Source of the DNA: an uncultured Prevotellaceae bacterium
GTDB taxonomy: Bacteria > Bacteroidota > Bacteroidia > Bacteroidales > Bacteroidaceae
Length of the DNA: 33,424 nucleotides
Assembly (NCBI GenBank): GCA_902799765.1
Contig: CADCBZ010000022.1
Span: 1 to 33,424 of the forward strand
Direction: 5' to 3'
The notes below the pieces were generated by a model, which ran no database searches, was not told the DNA's origin, and saw only the letters and a list, made by a program, of their open reading frames with translations. The translations under genes were made by a program, and so were the position numbers. Shown here piece after piece: positions 6,773-15,284 of the stretch (its first letter is position 1; each line of letters starts with the position of its first letter).

Positions 6773-8343
6773 AATTCGTCAGTTTTATCGTTTTCGTAAA
6801 TGTTCAGCATTTTGAAGGTGGCCTTGATGGCGGCTTCGGTCTGGTCGGCATCGAGTCCGCGGGTGCGGAAGATGCGTCCGTTGTCGTTCCAGGTGATGAC
6901 GGTCTGCACCAAGGCATCGGTACGACCTCCCGGGGGGATACTCACCTGGTAGTTCTGCAAGAGGGGGAACGTGCGGTCGAGGTACTTGCGGTAGATGTAA
7001 CGCAAGGACTTCACGAAGGCATCATACTGACCGTCGCCCGTGGCACTCGCCTCGTAAGCCTGACCGTTGATCTCGACCTTGATATTGGCACCGGGCTTCA
7101 GACCGTAGGCCGTAGAGACCACATAACTGAGAAGCTTGACTTTGTCCTCGGGAGCATCGTGCTTCAGCACATCACTCACGATGAAGGGCAGGTCGTCGAT
7201 GGTGACACGCTCTTTCTTATCACCGAGTTCGGTGATGCGCTGCGTGACACGACGGGTCTGTTCGGGGGTGAGCTCCAGCCCGAGTTCTTCAAGATTTTTG
7301 GCAATGTTCGCCTTACCGCTGTTCTTACCCAGGGCATACTCACGACGGCGTCCGAAGCGCTCCGGCACGAGTTCGTTCTGATAGAGTCCGCTTTTCTTGT
7401 CGCCATCGGCATGGACACCAGCCACCTGGGTGAAGACATTGTCGCCGATGATGGGCTGATTGGGGGCAACGGCAATACCACTATAGCTCTCTACGAGGTG
7501 AGATATGTCGTTGAGCTTGTCCTCATGGATATTCGTCTTGGCATGGAACTGATCCTTGAGGATCACCTGCACACTCGACAGGGGCGCATTGCCACAGCGC
7601 TCCCCCAACCCATTGACGGTGACATGCAGGCCCTTGGCACCACTGAGGACGGCTGCCAGTGAGTTGGATACCGCCAGGTCGTAGTCGTTATGGGCGTGGA
7701 AGTCGAAGTGGGTATCGGGATAACGCTTGATCATCTTACGGAAGTACTCGATGCACTGCAGGGGGTTCATGATACCCAGCGTGTCGGGCAGCATGAAACG
7801 ACGGATGCCGCAGTCGCAGAGGGCATCCATGAGCTGATAGACATAGAAGGGCGAGTCCTTCATGCCGTTAGACCAGTCCTCGAGGTAGAGGTTGACGGTG
7901 AGTCCCTTCTGGCGGGCATAGTGTACCTCACGGAGGATATCGTCGATATGGGCCTCTGGCGTCTTCTGCAACTGTTCCTGACAATGGCGCAAGGAGCCTT
8001 TCGCCAGGAGGTTGATGGTCTTGCCGCCACAACGCTGGATCCAATCAACACTCTGTCCGCCATCCACGAAGCCGAGCACCTCGACATGTTCGAGCTTGTC
8101 GATCTTCTCCGCATAACGGCAGATCATGCCGACGGCCTCTTTCTCACCTTCGGAAACGCGTGCCGATGCCACTTCGATGCGATCGACATTCAGGTCGTTG
8201 AGCAGCATACGGGCAATGATAAGTTTCTCGTGGGGCAGGAAACTGACACCACTGGTCTGCTCACCGTCGCGCAAGGTGGAGTCCATAATCTCCACGAAGG
8301 GTCGCATGCCTTTGTATTTTCCTACTTGTTCTGCTGTTCCCAT
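6769..8343 (-). CDS. Second LeuA-type synthase, probable (R)-citramalate synthase
   Basis: 524 residues. The N-terminal HMGL-like TIM barrel (about 15-290) has [14 protein letters not shown], with the metal-binding Asp and catalytic Arg, and [13 protein letters not shown], with the HxH metal ligands. The C-terminal part (about 375-515) is a LeuA-type allosteric domain ([35 protein letters not shown]). Such enzymes condense acetyl-CoA with a 2-oxo acid. Because a canonical leuA is already present and the operon also has leuCD and leuB, pyruvate as substrate (citramalate, isoleucine route) is the best inference, but it could be a second isopropylmalate synthase. The gene overlaps leuD by 22 bp; a start at 8307 ([10 protein letters not shown]) would remove that overlap. 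Confidence 0.8.
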   Translation of the reverse strand: MGTAEQVGKYKGMRPFVEIMDSTLRDGEQTSGVSFLPHEKLIIARMLLNDLNVDRIEVASARVSEGEKEAVGMICRYAEKIDKLEHVEVLGFVDGGQSVDWIQRCGGKTINLLAKGSLRHCQEQLQKTPEAHIDDILREVHYARQKGLTVNLYLEDWSNGMKDSPFYVYQLMDALCDCGIRRFMLPDTLGIMNPLQCIEYFRKMIKRYPDTHFDFHAHNDYDLAVSNSLAAVLSGAKGLHVTVNGLGERCGNAPLSSVQVILKDQFHAKTNIHEDKLNDISHLVESYSGIAVAPNQPIIGDNVFTQVAGVHADGDKKSGLYQNELVPERFGRRREYALGKNSGKANIAKNLEELGLELTPEQTRRVTQRITELGDKKERVTIDDLPFIVSDVLKHDAPEDKVKLLSYVVSTAYGLKPGANIKVEINGQAYEASATGDGQYDAFVKSLRYIYRKYLDRTFPLLQNYQVSIPPGGRTDALVQTVITWNDNGRIFRTRGLDADQTEAAIKATFKMLNIYENDKTDEL

Positions 8344-8918
8344 TGTATTGTCTTGTCTTGATTCTGTACGAGGAAGTCGATGTCGTCGAGTCCATTCATC
8401 AGACAGTGCTTCTTGTAGCCGTTGATGTCGAAGTGCTCGCTTCGGCCTGTGGCTTTGTTGGTGACGGTCTGATTGGGGAGATCGACTTCTACCTGCATCT
8501 TCGGGTTCTCGCGGATGCTCTGGAAGAGTTCGGCGAGGAAGGACTCGCTGACCACAACAGGCAGTACGAAGTTGTTAAGTTCGTTGTTCTTGTGGATATC
8601 TGCGAAGAAGGAGCTGATGACCACCCGGAAGCCGTAGCCCGCTATCGCCCAGGCAGCATGCTCACGGGAGGAACCCGAACCGAAGTTCTTGCCTGCCACG
8701 AGGATGCATCCGCTGTAGGTGGGATCGTTGAGCACGAAGTCAGGATTAGGGGTGCCGTCGGCCTGATAGCGCCAGTCGCGGAAGAGGTTGTCGCCAAAGA
8801 ATTTCTCCTCACGGGTAGTTGCCTTGAGGAAGCGTGCGGGGATGATCTGGTCGGTATCCACATTCTCCAACGGAAGCGGCACGCAAGTGGATGTTATAAC
8901 GTCAAATTTCTGCTTCAT
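8322..8918 (-). CDS. leuD: 3-isopropylmalate dehydratase small subunit
   Basis: 198 residues. LeuD is the swivel-domain subunit that pairs with LeuC to isomerise 2-isopropylmalate to 3-isopropylmalate (and citramalate to methylmalate). Landmarks: VPLPLENVDTDQIIPARFLK, the GKNFGSGSSREHAAWAI substrate loop, and ISSFFADIHKNNELNNFVLP. The ATG at 8918 (MKQKFDVITST) is chosen over an upstream in-frame ATG because it places the conserved start correctly. It lies 131 bp after leuC, across a hairpin-forming repeat, the only gap in an otherwise overlapping operon. Confidence 0.93.
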   Translation of the reverse strand: MKQKFDVITSTCVPLPLENVDTDQIIPARFLKATTREEKFFGDNLFRDWRYQADGTPNPDFVLNDPTYSGCILVAGKNFGSGSSREHAAWAIAGYGFRVVISSFFADIHKNNELNNFVLPVVVSESFLAELFQSIRENPKMQVEVDLPNQTVTNKATGRSEHFDINGYKKHCLMNGLDDIDFLVQNQDKTIQWEQQNK

Positions 8919-8950
8919 ACTTATTATTTTTATCAACACATTCTATTTTC

Positions 8951-9050
8951 AACACAGAGACACAGAGGTACAGAGTTTATTTTATTCTTTACTCATCTCT
9001 CTTTCTTTAATTCTCTTATTAATATCTCTGTGTCTCTGTATCTCTGTGTT
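8951..9050. repeat. Long imperfect inverted repeat between leuC and leuD
   Basis: The arm 8951-8975 (AACACAGAGACACAGAGG...) and the reverse complement of 9026-9050 agree at 22 of 25 positions, separated by about 50 bp of AT-rich sequence. Each arm is itself a run of CACAGAGA-like units. In the leu mRNA it would form a long stem just after the leuC stop codon. It looks like a REP-type intergenic element. It may stabilise the upstream transcript or reduce downstream expression. Confidence 0.7.
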
Positions 9051-10426
9051 TAAATTAACTCTCTGGGATCAGTTATCACACCCGTTACTGCAGCGGCGGC
9101 GGCAGTGAGGGGTGAGGCAAGGATGGTGCGGGCACCGGGACCTTGGCGACCCTCGAAGTTGCGATTAGAGGTAGAGACGCTGAGTTTGCCAGCGGGGATC
9201 TTGTCGTCGTTCATTGCGAGACAGGCCGAACAGCCTGGCTGACGGATCTCGAAGCCAGCTGCCTCCAACACCTTGTCGAGACCCTCTTCACGGATCTGCT
9301 TATCAACAGCCCACGAACCAGGTACGAGCCAGGCGATGACATCGGCTGCCTTCTGACGGCCCTTTACGATGGAGGCGAAGGCACGGAAGTCTTCGATGCG
9401 TCCGTTGGTGCAGGCACCGAGGAAAACGTAATCCACCTTTGTGCCAATGAGTTTCTGGCCTGGTTTGAAGCCCATATAATTGAGGGCTTTCTCAAAGCCG
9501 GCATCGCCAGCAGCAGGGATACTTTCCGTGATGCCGATACCCATTCCCGGGTTGGTGCCATAGGTGATACGGGGTTCGATGTCGGCGGCATCGAAGGAGA
9601 GTTCCTTATCAAACACGGCGTCAGCACCGCTCTTCAACGTCTTCCAATACGCCACCGCCTTGTCCCAGTCTTCACCCTTGGGAGCGAACTCCCTACCCTT
9701 CAGATAAGCAAAGGTGGTCTCATCAGGGGCGATAAAGCCGCCACGGGCACCCATCTCAATAGAGAGGTTACAGAGGGTGAGGCGACCTTCCATTGATAAT
9801 GCGGTGATGACATCACCGGCGTATTCAACAAAATAACCTGTTGCGCCACTGGTGGTGAGCTGCGCCATGAGATAGAGGGCGACATCCTTGGCGGTGACAC
9901 CCTTGCCGAGCTGACCGTTGATGGTGATTCGCATCGACTTGGGTTTCTGCTGGAGGATACACTGTGAGGCCATCACCATCTCGACCTCAGAAGTACCGAT
10001 GCCAAAGGCCACAGCACCCATCGCGCCATGCGTGGAGGTGTGGGAGTCGCCACAGACGATGGTCATACCCGGCAGGGAGAGTCCCTTCTCAGGACCTACC
10101 ACGTGGATGATGCCATTATCCTTCGACATCATGCCATAATGCGTCAGTCCGAAGTCGGCGGCATTCTTTGCCAACGTATCCACCTGTTTTTTCGATACAG
10201 GGTCCTCGATGGGTTTGTCCTGATCATGCGTCGGCGTGTTGTGATCCGGCATGCAATAGATCTGTGAGGGACGGAAGCACTTCAGACCGCGTGCCCGCAT
10301 GCCATCGAAAGCCTGAGGCGAGGTGACCTCATGACAGTAGAGGCGATCGATATACAACTGGGTGGGTCCATCGGGTACCTGTTGCACCACGTGCTGATCC
10401 CAGATCTTATCAAATAATGTGTTCAT
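9050..10426 (-). CDS. leuC: 3-isopropylmalate dehydratase large subunit
   Basis: 458 residues, aconitase-type iron-sulfur enzyme subunit. The three cluster cysteines are present: Cys339 in [13 protein letters not shown], and Cys399 and Cys402 in [31 protein letters not shown] carries the active-site Asp, Ser and His residues. With LeuD it dehydrates and rehydrates 2-isopropylmalate in the cytoplasm. The [4Fe-4S] cluster makes this step oxygen- and iron-sensitive. It overlaps the leuA stop as ATGA (10423-10426). Confidence 0.95.
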   Translation of the reverse strand: MNTLFDKIWDQHVVQQVPDGPTQLYIDRLYCHEVTSPQAFDGMRARGLKCFRPSQIYCMPDHNTPTHDQDKPIEDPVSKKQVDTLAKNAADFGLTHYGMMSKDNGIIHVVGPEKGLSLPGMTIVCGDSHTSTHGAMGAVAFGIGTSEVEMVMASQCILQQKPKSMRITINGQLGKGVTAKDVALYLMAQLTTSGATGYFVEYAGDVITALSMEGRLTLCNLSIEMGARGGFIAPDETTFAYLKGREFAPKGEDWDKAVAYWKTLKSGADAVFDKELSFDAADIEPRITYGTNPGMGIGITESIPAAGDAGFEKALNYMGFKPGQKLIGTKVDYVFLGACTNGRIEDFRAFASIVKGRQKAADVIAWLVPGSWAVDKQIREEGLDKVLEAAGFEIRQPGCSACLAMNDDKIPAGKLSVSTSNRNFEGRQGPGARTILASPLTAAAAAVTGVITDPRELI

Positions 10427-11928
10427 TCGTCTAGTTTTTTAAACTTGTTGATACAGTCGATATAGGCTTCGACAGAGGCCGTCACGATATCGGTGTTGGC
10501 ACCGAAGCCATAATAGAGAGAGCCATCGTACTCCACCTGCATGTGGACCTTACCCACATCGTCGGAGCCTTTCGAGATGGCTTGGATGGTAAACTCCTTC
10601 AGCGTCATCTGCTTCATAATGATCTTCTTCAGCGCCTTGATAGCAGCATCGACAGGACCATTACCAGAGGCAGCAGCCTCGAACTTCTGACCAGAGATGT
10701 CGAGACCGATAGAAGCCACTGACCTGACACCCTTACCAGAGGTGACCTGCAGGAAGTCGAGACGCACGGCGTGGGTATCAGCCGTATCGGCACCAGCCAG
10801 CATCAGGGCATCGGCATCCGTCACCTCCTTCTTCTGGTCGGCCAGAATCAGGAACTTCTCATAGACCTTGTCGAGTTTCTCTTCTTCGAGATCCACACCG
10901 TTGACGTGGAGCCGATGCTTCAGGGCAGCCCTTCCGCTGCGGGCTGTCAGTACGATAGAGTTGTCGTCGATTCCCACATCCTTGGGGTCCATGATCTCAT
11001 AGGTGTGGACATTCTTCAGCACGCCATCCTGATGGATGCCGCTGGAATGGGCGAAGGCATTACGACCCACAATAGCCTTATTAGGCTGTACGGGCATGTT
11101 CATCAGCGACGACACCATCCGGCTCGTGGGATAGATCTTCGTGGTGTTGATATTTGTCTCGATGCCGATGGTCTTATGACATTTCAGGATCATGGCAATC
11201 TCCTCGAGAGAGGTGTTACCAGCCCGTTCACCGATACCGTTGATGGTCACCTCCACCTGTCGGGCTCCGGCTAACACACCATTCAAGGAGTTGGCTGTCG
11301 CCATGCCTAAGTCGTTGTGACAGTGGGTGGAGATGATGGCCTGATCGATGTTATCGACATGCTCCATCAGATACTTGATCTTCTCGTAATACTCCTGGGG
11401 CAGACAGTAGCCTGTGGTATCAGGGATATTCACGACGGTGGCACCAGCCTTGATCACAGCCTCCACCACCTGGGCGAGATACGCGTTGTCGGTGCGACCT
11501 GCATCCTCGCAGTAGAACTCCACATCATCGACGAAACGCTTGGCATACTTCGTTGCAGCCACAGCACGTTCCAGAATCTCCTCACGGGTGGAATTGAACT
11601 TGTACCTGATGTGCTCGTCGCTGGTACCGATACCTGTGTGGATACGCTTGTGCTTCGCAAACTTCAGGGCCTCGAAGGCCACATCAATGTCGCGTTCCAC
11701 AGCACGTGTCAAGGCACAGATGACGGGCCATGTGACGGCTTTTGAAATCTCAATCACGGAGTTGAAATCGCCTGGCGACGAAATAGGGAATCCTGCTTCG
11801 ATCACATCGACGCCGAGTTGCTCAAGTGCCTTTGCCACCTGAATCTTCTCTACAGTATTCAACTGGCATCCTGGCACCTGTTCGCCATCGCGGAGCGTTG
11901 TGTCGAAAATAAACAATCTGTCACTCAT
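10423..11928 (-). CDS. leuA: 2-isopropylmalate synthase
   Basis: 501 residues. LeuA condenses acetyl-CoA with 2-oxoisovalerate, the committed step of leucine synthesis. Landmarks: [18 protein letters not shown] (metal Asp, catalytic Arg), [16 protein letters not shown] (HxH metal ligands), [14 protein letters not shown], and a C-terminal leucine-binding regulatory domain (about 370-500, [34 protein letters not shown]). It is the first structural gene of the operon. The leader just upstream contains a transcription attenuator, and the end of the attenuator T-tract is only a few bases from the start codon. Confidence 0.95.
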   Translation of the reverse strand: MSDRLFIFDTTLRDGEQVPGCQLNTVEKIQVAKALEQLGVDVIEAGFPISSPGDFNSVIEISKAVTWPVICALTRAVERDIDVAFEALKFAKHKRIHTGIGTSDEHIRYKFNSTREEILERAVAATKYAKRFVDDVEFYCEDAGRTDNAYLAQVVEAVIKAGATVVNIPDTTGYCLPQEYYEKIKYLMEHVDNIDQAIISTHCHNDLGMATANSLNGVLAGARQVEVTINGIGERAGNTSLEEIAMILKCHKTIGIETNINTTKIYPTSRMVSSLMNMPVQPNKAIVGRNAFAHSSGIHQDGVLKNVHTYEIMDPKDVGIDDNSIVLTARSGRAALKHRLHVNGVDLEEEKLDKVYEKFLILADQKKEVTDADALMLAGADTADTHAVRLDFLQVTSGKGVRSVASIGLDISGQKFEAAASGNGPVDAAIKALKKIIMKQMTLKEFTIQAISKGSDDVGKVHMQVEYDGSLYYGFGANTDIVTASVEAYIDCINKFKKLDE

Positions 11929-11933
11929 AACTT

Positions 11934-11973
11934 AAAAAAATTAAAGCCTTTCACACTCGGAAGTGAGAAAGGC
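11934..11973 (-). terminator. Attenuator terminator of the leu operon
   Basis: On the minus strand an 11-bp stem with one mismatch (arms GCCTTTCTCAC and GTGTGAAAGGC, 11946-11973) is followed by TTTAATTTTTTT (11934-11945), a textbook intrinsic terminator that ends 6 bp before the leuA start codon. Its 5' arm contains TCACTTCCG, which is complementary over 9 bp to CGGAAGTGA inside the leader peptide gene (12025-12033), so an alternative antiterminator can form. Confidence 0.85.
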
Positions 11974-12005
11974 TCGTATTATTATTAATGTTTAAATCTC
12001 AATGT

Positions 12006-12089
12006 TTAATCTACGTACACCCTATCACTTCCGGCTGCGCCCTGCAGTCGAATAATAATAATGGCGTTAAGTAGATTCAGACTCTTCAT
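12006..12089 (-). CDS. leuL: leu operon leader peptide (27 aa)
   Basis: ATG at 12089, TAA at 12006-12008. The peptide begins MKSLNLLNAIIIIRLQG and ends RVYVD. It has Leu at positions 4, 6, 7 and 15, four successive Ile codons (ATT x4) at 10-13 and two late Val codons. This is the composition of a control peptide sensing branched-chain aminoacyl-tRNAs. The antiterminator strand (12025-12033) lies downstream of the Ile codons. A ribosome stalled on Leu or Ile codons leaves it free to disrupt the terminator, while a ribosome reaching the stop would mask it. The gene name is by analogy with enteric leuL; the sequence is unrelated. Confidence 0.85.
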   Translation of the reverse strand: MKSLNLLNAIIIIRLQGAAGSDRVYVD

Positions 12090-12116
12090 ACTTGTCCTTA
12101 TTAATTATTTCGGCTG

Positions 12117-12148
12117 CAAAAGTAATACATTTCTTTGTAACAAACAAA
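12117..12148 (-). promoter_or_regulatory. Promoter of the leu operon
   Basis: On the minus strand TACTTTTG (12117-12124) fits TAnnTTTG perfectly and TTTG (12145-12148) is 20 bp upstream. Transcription would start near 12110, about 20 nt before the leader-peptide ATG, giving a leader of about 180 nt to leuA. Confidence 0.7.
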
Positions 12149-12191
12149 TAAAATGTCACTTTTTTAACGCAAAACGTAACAATTTGTCGTT

Positions 12192-13376
12192 TTAGTCGTT
12201 CGCCAGCTTATAAATTTCTGTCATATCAGTTTGATCGAGCACCTCCATCGCACCGATGGTGATCGTCCCACCACGACTGCATTTTTCCGCCATGATGGCA
12301 ATCTCCTCATCGGTAGCCTTACGTCCTATCAGCTCCGGGATACTTGTCGGCATATCGATTGCCATAAAGAAGGCTTCCATCGCCTCGATACCACGCAGGG
12401 CTGTCATACGAGGATTGGTGAAATCCTGAAGCACCCCCATCACGTTGACGGCAAACTTCTCAAAACGAGACAGATGCTTATCCATCACATAACGAGCCCA
12501 AGAGCCCCAGATGGCAGCTAAGCCTGCGCCGTGGGTGACACCGAAGAGTCCTGAGAGTTCGTGCTCCAGCCTATGACTGGCGAAGTCCTTCTCCGTACCA
12601 CACTCCGTCAGATCGTTATGCGACAATGAGCTAGCCCACATGATGGCAGCACGATAGGTATAATCATCAGGCGATATCAGCACTTCCTTGGCAGCAGCCA
12701 TCACCGTCTTCAACAGAGCTTCGGCAATGGCATCCGTCAACAGGGCATCTTCGTATTTCGAGAAGTAACGCTCCATCGTATGCATCATGATGTCGGTAGC
12801 ACCGGCAGCTGTCTGATAAGGTGGCAGCGTATAGGTACGCTCTGGGTTCATGATGGCAAACTTACAACGGCACAAGTCGCTGTTAAAGCCACGCTTCAGC
12901 ATACCCTCATCGTTGGTAATGACGGTACTCGACGACATCTCGCTTCCAGCGGCGGGAATCGTCAGCATCACACCGATAGGGAGACAGGACTGAGGCACAG
13001 CTTTCCCATCCCAGAAGTCCCACACGTCACCAGCATACCCCACACCATAGCCGATGGCCTTGGAAGAGTCGATTACACTACCGCCACCTACAGCGAGGAT
13101 GAAGTTCACATGCTCCTTTCTACAGAGTTCGATACCCTCGCGTACTTTCGAGAGCAAAGGATTGGGTACAACACCACCCAACTCCACATAGGCAATACCT
13201 GCCTCAGAGAGCATTTTCTCAACCTTATCCAACAGGCCTGAGCGACGGGCACTGCCACCACCATAGTGTACCAATACCTTTCCTCCGCCATACTGCTGAA
13301 TCAACTGTGGAAGTTTTTCTTCCGACTCACGTCCGAACACCACCCGTGTCGGTGCATAGAAATTAAAGTCCTTCAT
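12192..13376 (-). CDS. Iron-containing alcohol dehydrogenase (butanol-dehydrogenase-like)
   Basis: 394 residues of the group III Fe-ADH family. The N-terminus MKDFNFYAPTRVVFGRESEE and the nucleotide-binding AVGGGSVIDSSKAIGYG are typical of NAD(P)H-dependent butanol/YqhD-like enzymes. Metal ligands are expected at the Asp in AGATDIMMHTMERYF and the histidines of HRLEHELSGLFGVTHGAGLA, all present. Aldehyde reduction is the likely physiological direction; the substrate cannot be told. It is a single gene, divergent from the GH25 gene. Confidence 0.9.
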   Translation of the reverse strand: MKDFNFYAPTRVVFGRESEEKLPQLIQQYGGGKVLVHYGGGSARRSGLLDKVEKMLSEAGIAYVELGGVVPNPLLSKVREGIELCRKEHVNFILAVGGGSVIDSSKAIGYGVGYAGDVWDFWDGKAVPQSCLPIGVMLTIPAAGSEMSSSTVITNDEGMLKRGFNSDLCRCKFAIMNPERTYTLPPYQTAAGATDIMMHTMERYFSKYEDALLTDAIAEALLKTVMAAAKEVLISPDDYTYRAAIMWASSLSHNDLTECGTEKDFASHRLEHELSGLFGVTHGAGLAAIWGSWARYVMDKHLSRFEKFAVNVMGVLQDFTNPRMTALRGIEAMEAFFMAIDMPTSIPELIGRKATDEEIAIMAEKCSRGGTITIGAMEVLDQTDMTEIYKLAND

Positions 13377-13405
13377 ACCTTATTATATTACTGTTGTTTT
13401 GCTGG

Positions 13406-13413
13406 CAAAGATA
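13406..13413 (-). promoter_or_regulatory. Promoter -7 box of the alcohol dehydrogenase gene
   Basis: TATCTTTG on the minus strand, 30 bp before the start codon. No clear TTG is seen at the expected upstream distance. Confidence 0.5.
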
Positions 13414-13457
13414 CGAAAAATTTTCTTTATGCCACGCTTTTTCTGAATTATTTATAT

Positions 13458-13465
13458 TATCTTTG
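13458..13465 (+). promoter_or_regulatory. Promoter -7 box of the GH25 gene
   Basis: TATCTTTG, a perfect box, ends only 11 bp before the ATG at 13477. The transcript would carry a leader of only a few bases, which makes this a candidate leaderless or near-leaderless gene. Confidence 0.55.
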
Positions 13466-13476
13466 CACCCAGAAAG

Positions 13477-14799
13477 ATGAAAAAGACATTATTATATATT
13501 ACCATACCCTTTGTGGCACTGATAGGTGCCACCTATATACTCCCCCGCCCTGCGGCTCAGGCTATTAATCTGACTAATATATCTGGAATTTCTAGAACTT
13601 CTAGAATTTCTAGCCAGGCCACGCAGGCCAACGACCCTCGGATCCAGGCAGAGATCAAGTATTATCTGGATCGCCATAACGTGCAGGATGAAGGTTACGA
13701 GGTAGTGGTGGGCTACATTGAAGGTAAGCGCCATCATATCGAGATCAACCCGCATGTGACCCTCCGGAACGTGGGTACCTGGAAAGACTATGCACGTGAG
13801 GGTACAGCCATCACCCTCGACACGTTGGGACGCACCATCCTTGCCTTCTGTCAGGCTGACACCATCATGACTGCCATCAGAGCTGACGCCAAGGGTACCT
13901 ATCAAGGGGATTTCTCACAGACAGGTGCCAGCGGACACGGCTCGTATCTCGCAGCAGATGGCAGCTATTACGAAGGACACTGGGAACAGGACAGGAGGCA
14001 GGGTTTCGGATTGGAGATGTTTCTGGCCGACAGGGAGAATCCCCGTCTGAGAGTTGGCGAATGGCGCAAGGGCCGATTCATGGGAGAACGCATGAGATAC
14101 ACCTCAGAACGTATCTACGGTATCGACATCGCCAGGTATCAGCATGGCAAGGGACGCAGACCGAAACCTATTCTCTGGGATCAGTTGCGTATCACCCATG
14201 TAGGAAAGAACGGCAGCCAGAATGTGAGAGGCAAGGCCGACTACCCCATCTCGTTCGTGTATATCAAATCGACAGAGGGCACCAGCGTGCGAAATAAGTT
14301 CTATGTGAACGACTATGCCCAGGCCCGTAAGCACGGCATCCGCACAGGTGCCTATCACTTCTTCTCGACCCGTACCTCTGGTGCTGCCCAGGCCAAGCAC
14401 TTCATCCGTAACACGCTGTTCCGTGAAGGTGACCTGCCCCCTGTGCTGGATGTGGAACCCAGCAAGTCGCAAATTCAGCAGATGGGAGGCCCCGAGGCGT
14501 TGTTCCGCCATATCCGCGTGTGGCTCAAAGAAGTAGAGCAATGGACGGGCGTAAAGCCTGTGCTCTATGTGAACCAGATGTTTGTCAACAACTACCTGGC
14601 AGACCAGCCAGAACTGAAGCGTGACTATCGTGTGTGGATTGCGCGCTACAGCGAATATAAGCCCGATGTGCGTCTGACCTACTGGCAGCTCTGTCCTGAC
14701 GGACGGGTGTCAGGTATTCAGGGAGAGGTAGATATCAACGTGTTCAACGGCTACCAGAGTCAGTTTGATGAGTTTATCGCTAACGAAACGATCAAATAA
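13477..14799 (+). CDS. MORN-repeat and GH25 lysozyme-like protein
   Basis: 440 residues with an N-terminal signal or anchor (MKKTLLYITIPFVALIGATY). The middle (about 138-205) has MORN-type repeats (GTYQGDF, GSYYEGHWEQDRRQGFGLEM, GEWRKGRF). The C-terminal part (about 212-435) is a GH25 muramidase domain: GIDIARYQ with Asp217, PVLDVEPS with Asp325 and Glu327, YHFFSTRT, and DINVFNG near the end. GH25 enzymes cleave the MurNAc-GlcNAc bond of peptidoglycan; the key acidic residues are kept, so activity is likely, in the periplasm or outside. Residues 35-46 are encoded by a 9-bp tandem repeat. rlmH follows 2 bp after the stop. Confidence 0.88.
   Translation: MKKTLLYITIPFVALIGATYILPRPAAQAINLTNISGISRTSRISSQATQANDPRIQAEIKYYLDRHNVQDEGYEVVVGYIEGKRHHIEINPHVTLRNVGTWKDYAREGTAITLDTLGRTILAFCQADTIMTAIRADAKGTYQGDFSQTGASGHGSYLAADGSYYEGHWEQDRRQGFGLEMFLADRENPRLRVGEWRKGRFMGERMRYTSERIYGIDIARYQHGKGRRPKPILWDQLRITHVGKNGSQNVRGKADYPISFVYIKSTEGTSVRNKFYVNDYAQARKHGIRTGAYHFFSTRTSGAAQAKHFIRNTLFREGDLPPVLDVEPSKSQIQQMGGPEALFRHIRVWLKEVEQWTGVKPVLYVNQMFVNNYLADQPELKRDYRVWIARYSEYKPDVRLTYWQLCPDGRVSGIQGEVDINVFNGYQSQFDEFIANETIK
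13587..13613. repeat. 9-bp tandem repeat (three units) inside the GH25 gene
   Basis: AATTTCTAG, AACTTCTAG, AATTTCTAG in succession; in frame they add a short Ser/Ile/Arg-rich linker behind the signal peptide. Because the unit is a multiple of three, copy-number change would keep the frame. Confidence 0.7.
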
Positions 14800-14801
14800 G
14801 C

Positions 14802-15272
14802 ATGAAGACGCTACTGATACTCGTCGGCAAGACCACAGACAAGCATTTCCAGGCAGGTATTACGGACTACGTGGAGCGCATCGGACACTATATGCCCTTT
14901 GAACTCGTGACGATCCCGGAACTCAAGAATACCAAGAGTCTGTCGGAAGAACAGCAAAAGAGCGCTGAAGGGGAACTGATCCTAAAACAGATACAGCCTT
15001 CGGATACCGTTGTGCTGTTGGATGAGCACGGACGGGAGTGGCGCAGTATCGAGTTTGCCCGTTGGCTGGAACAGAAACGGAACACATCCCGCAGGCTGAT
15101 CTTCGTCATCGGAGGCCCTTACGGATTCTCACCAGCTGTCTATGCCCGTGCCAACGAACAGCTGTCGCTCTCGAAGATGACCTTCTCACACCAGATGATC
15201 AGACTAGTGTTTACCGAACAGGTGTATCGGGCCTGTACCATCATCAAGGGCGAACCATATCACCACGAATAA
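14802..15272 (+). CDS. rlmH: 23S rRNA (pseudouridine-1915-N3)-methyltransferase
   Basis: 156 residues, the standard RlmH length. This SPOUT methyltransferase methylates pseudouridine 1915 of 23S rRNA in assembled ribosomes. Seen: N-terminal LLILVGKTTDKHFQAGITDY, DTVVLLDEHGREWRSIEFA, the SAM-binding knot FVIGGPYGFSPAVYARANEQ, LSLSKMTFSHQMIRLVFTEQ and the C-terminal YRACTIIKGEPYHHE. The C-terminal Tyr-His tail is highly conserved in the family. It lies between two envelope genes with 2-bp and 12-bp gaps, probably as an operon. Confidence 0.96.
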   Translation: MKTLLILVGKTTDKHFQAGITDYVERIGHYMPFELVTIPELKNTKSLSEEQQKSAEGELILKQIQPSDTVVLLDEHGREWRSIEFARWLEQKRNTSRRLIFVIGGPYGFSPAVYARANEQLSLSKMTFSHQMIRLVFTEQVYRACTIIKGEPYHHE

Positions 15273-15284
15273 AAACAATAGCGA

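Noticed and set aside
8951-9050. CRISPR-like array from the CACAGAG repeats
   Set aside because: The units are short, degenerate and arranged as an inverted pair without regular spacers; no cas gene is in the window.
12165-12193. Terminator of the alcohol dehydrogenase gene (AAAACG/CGTTTT hairpin)
   Set aside because: The stem is short and broken and no T-tract follows on the minus strand.
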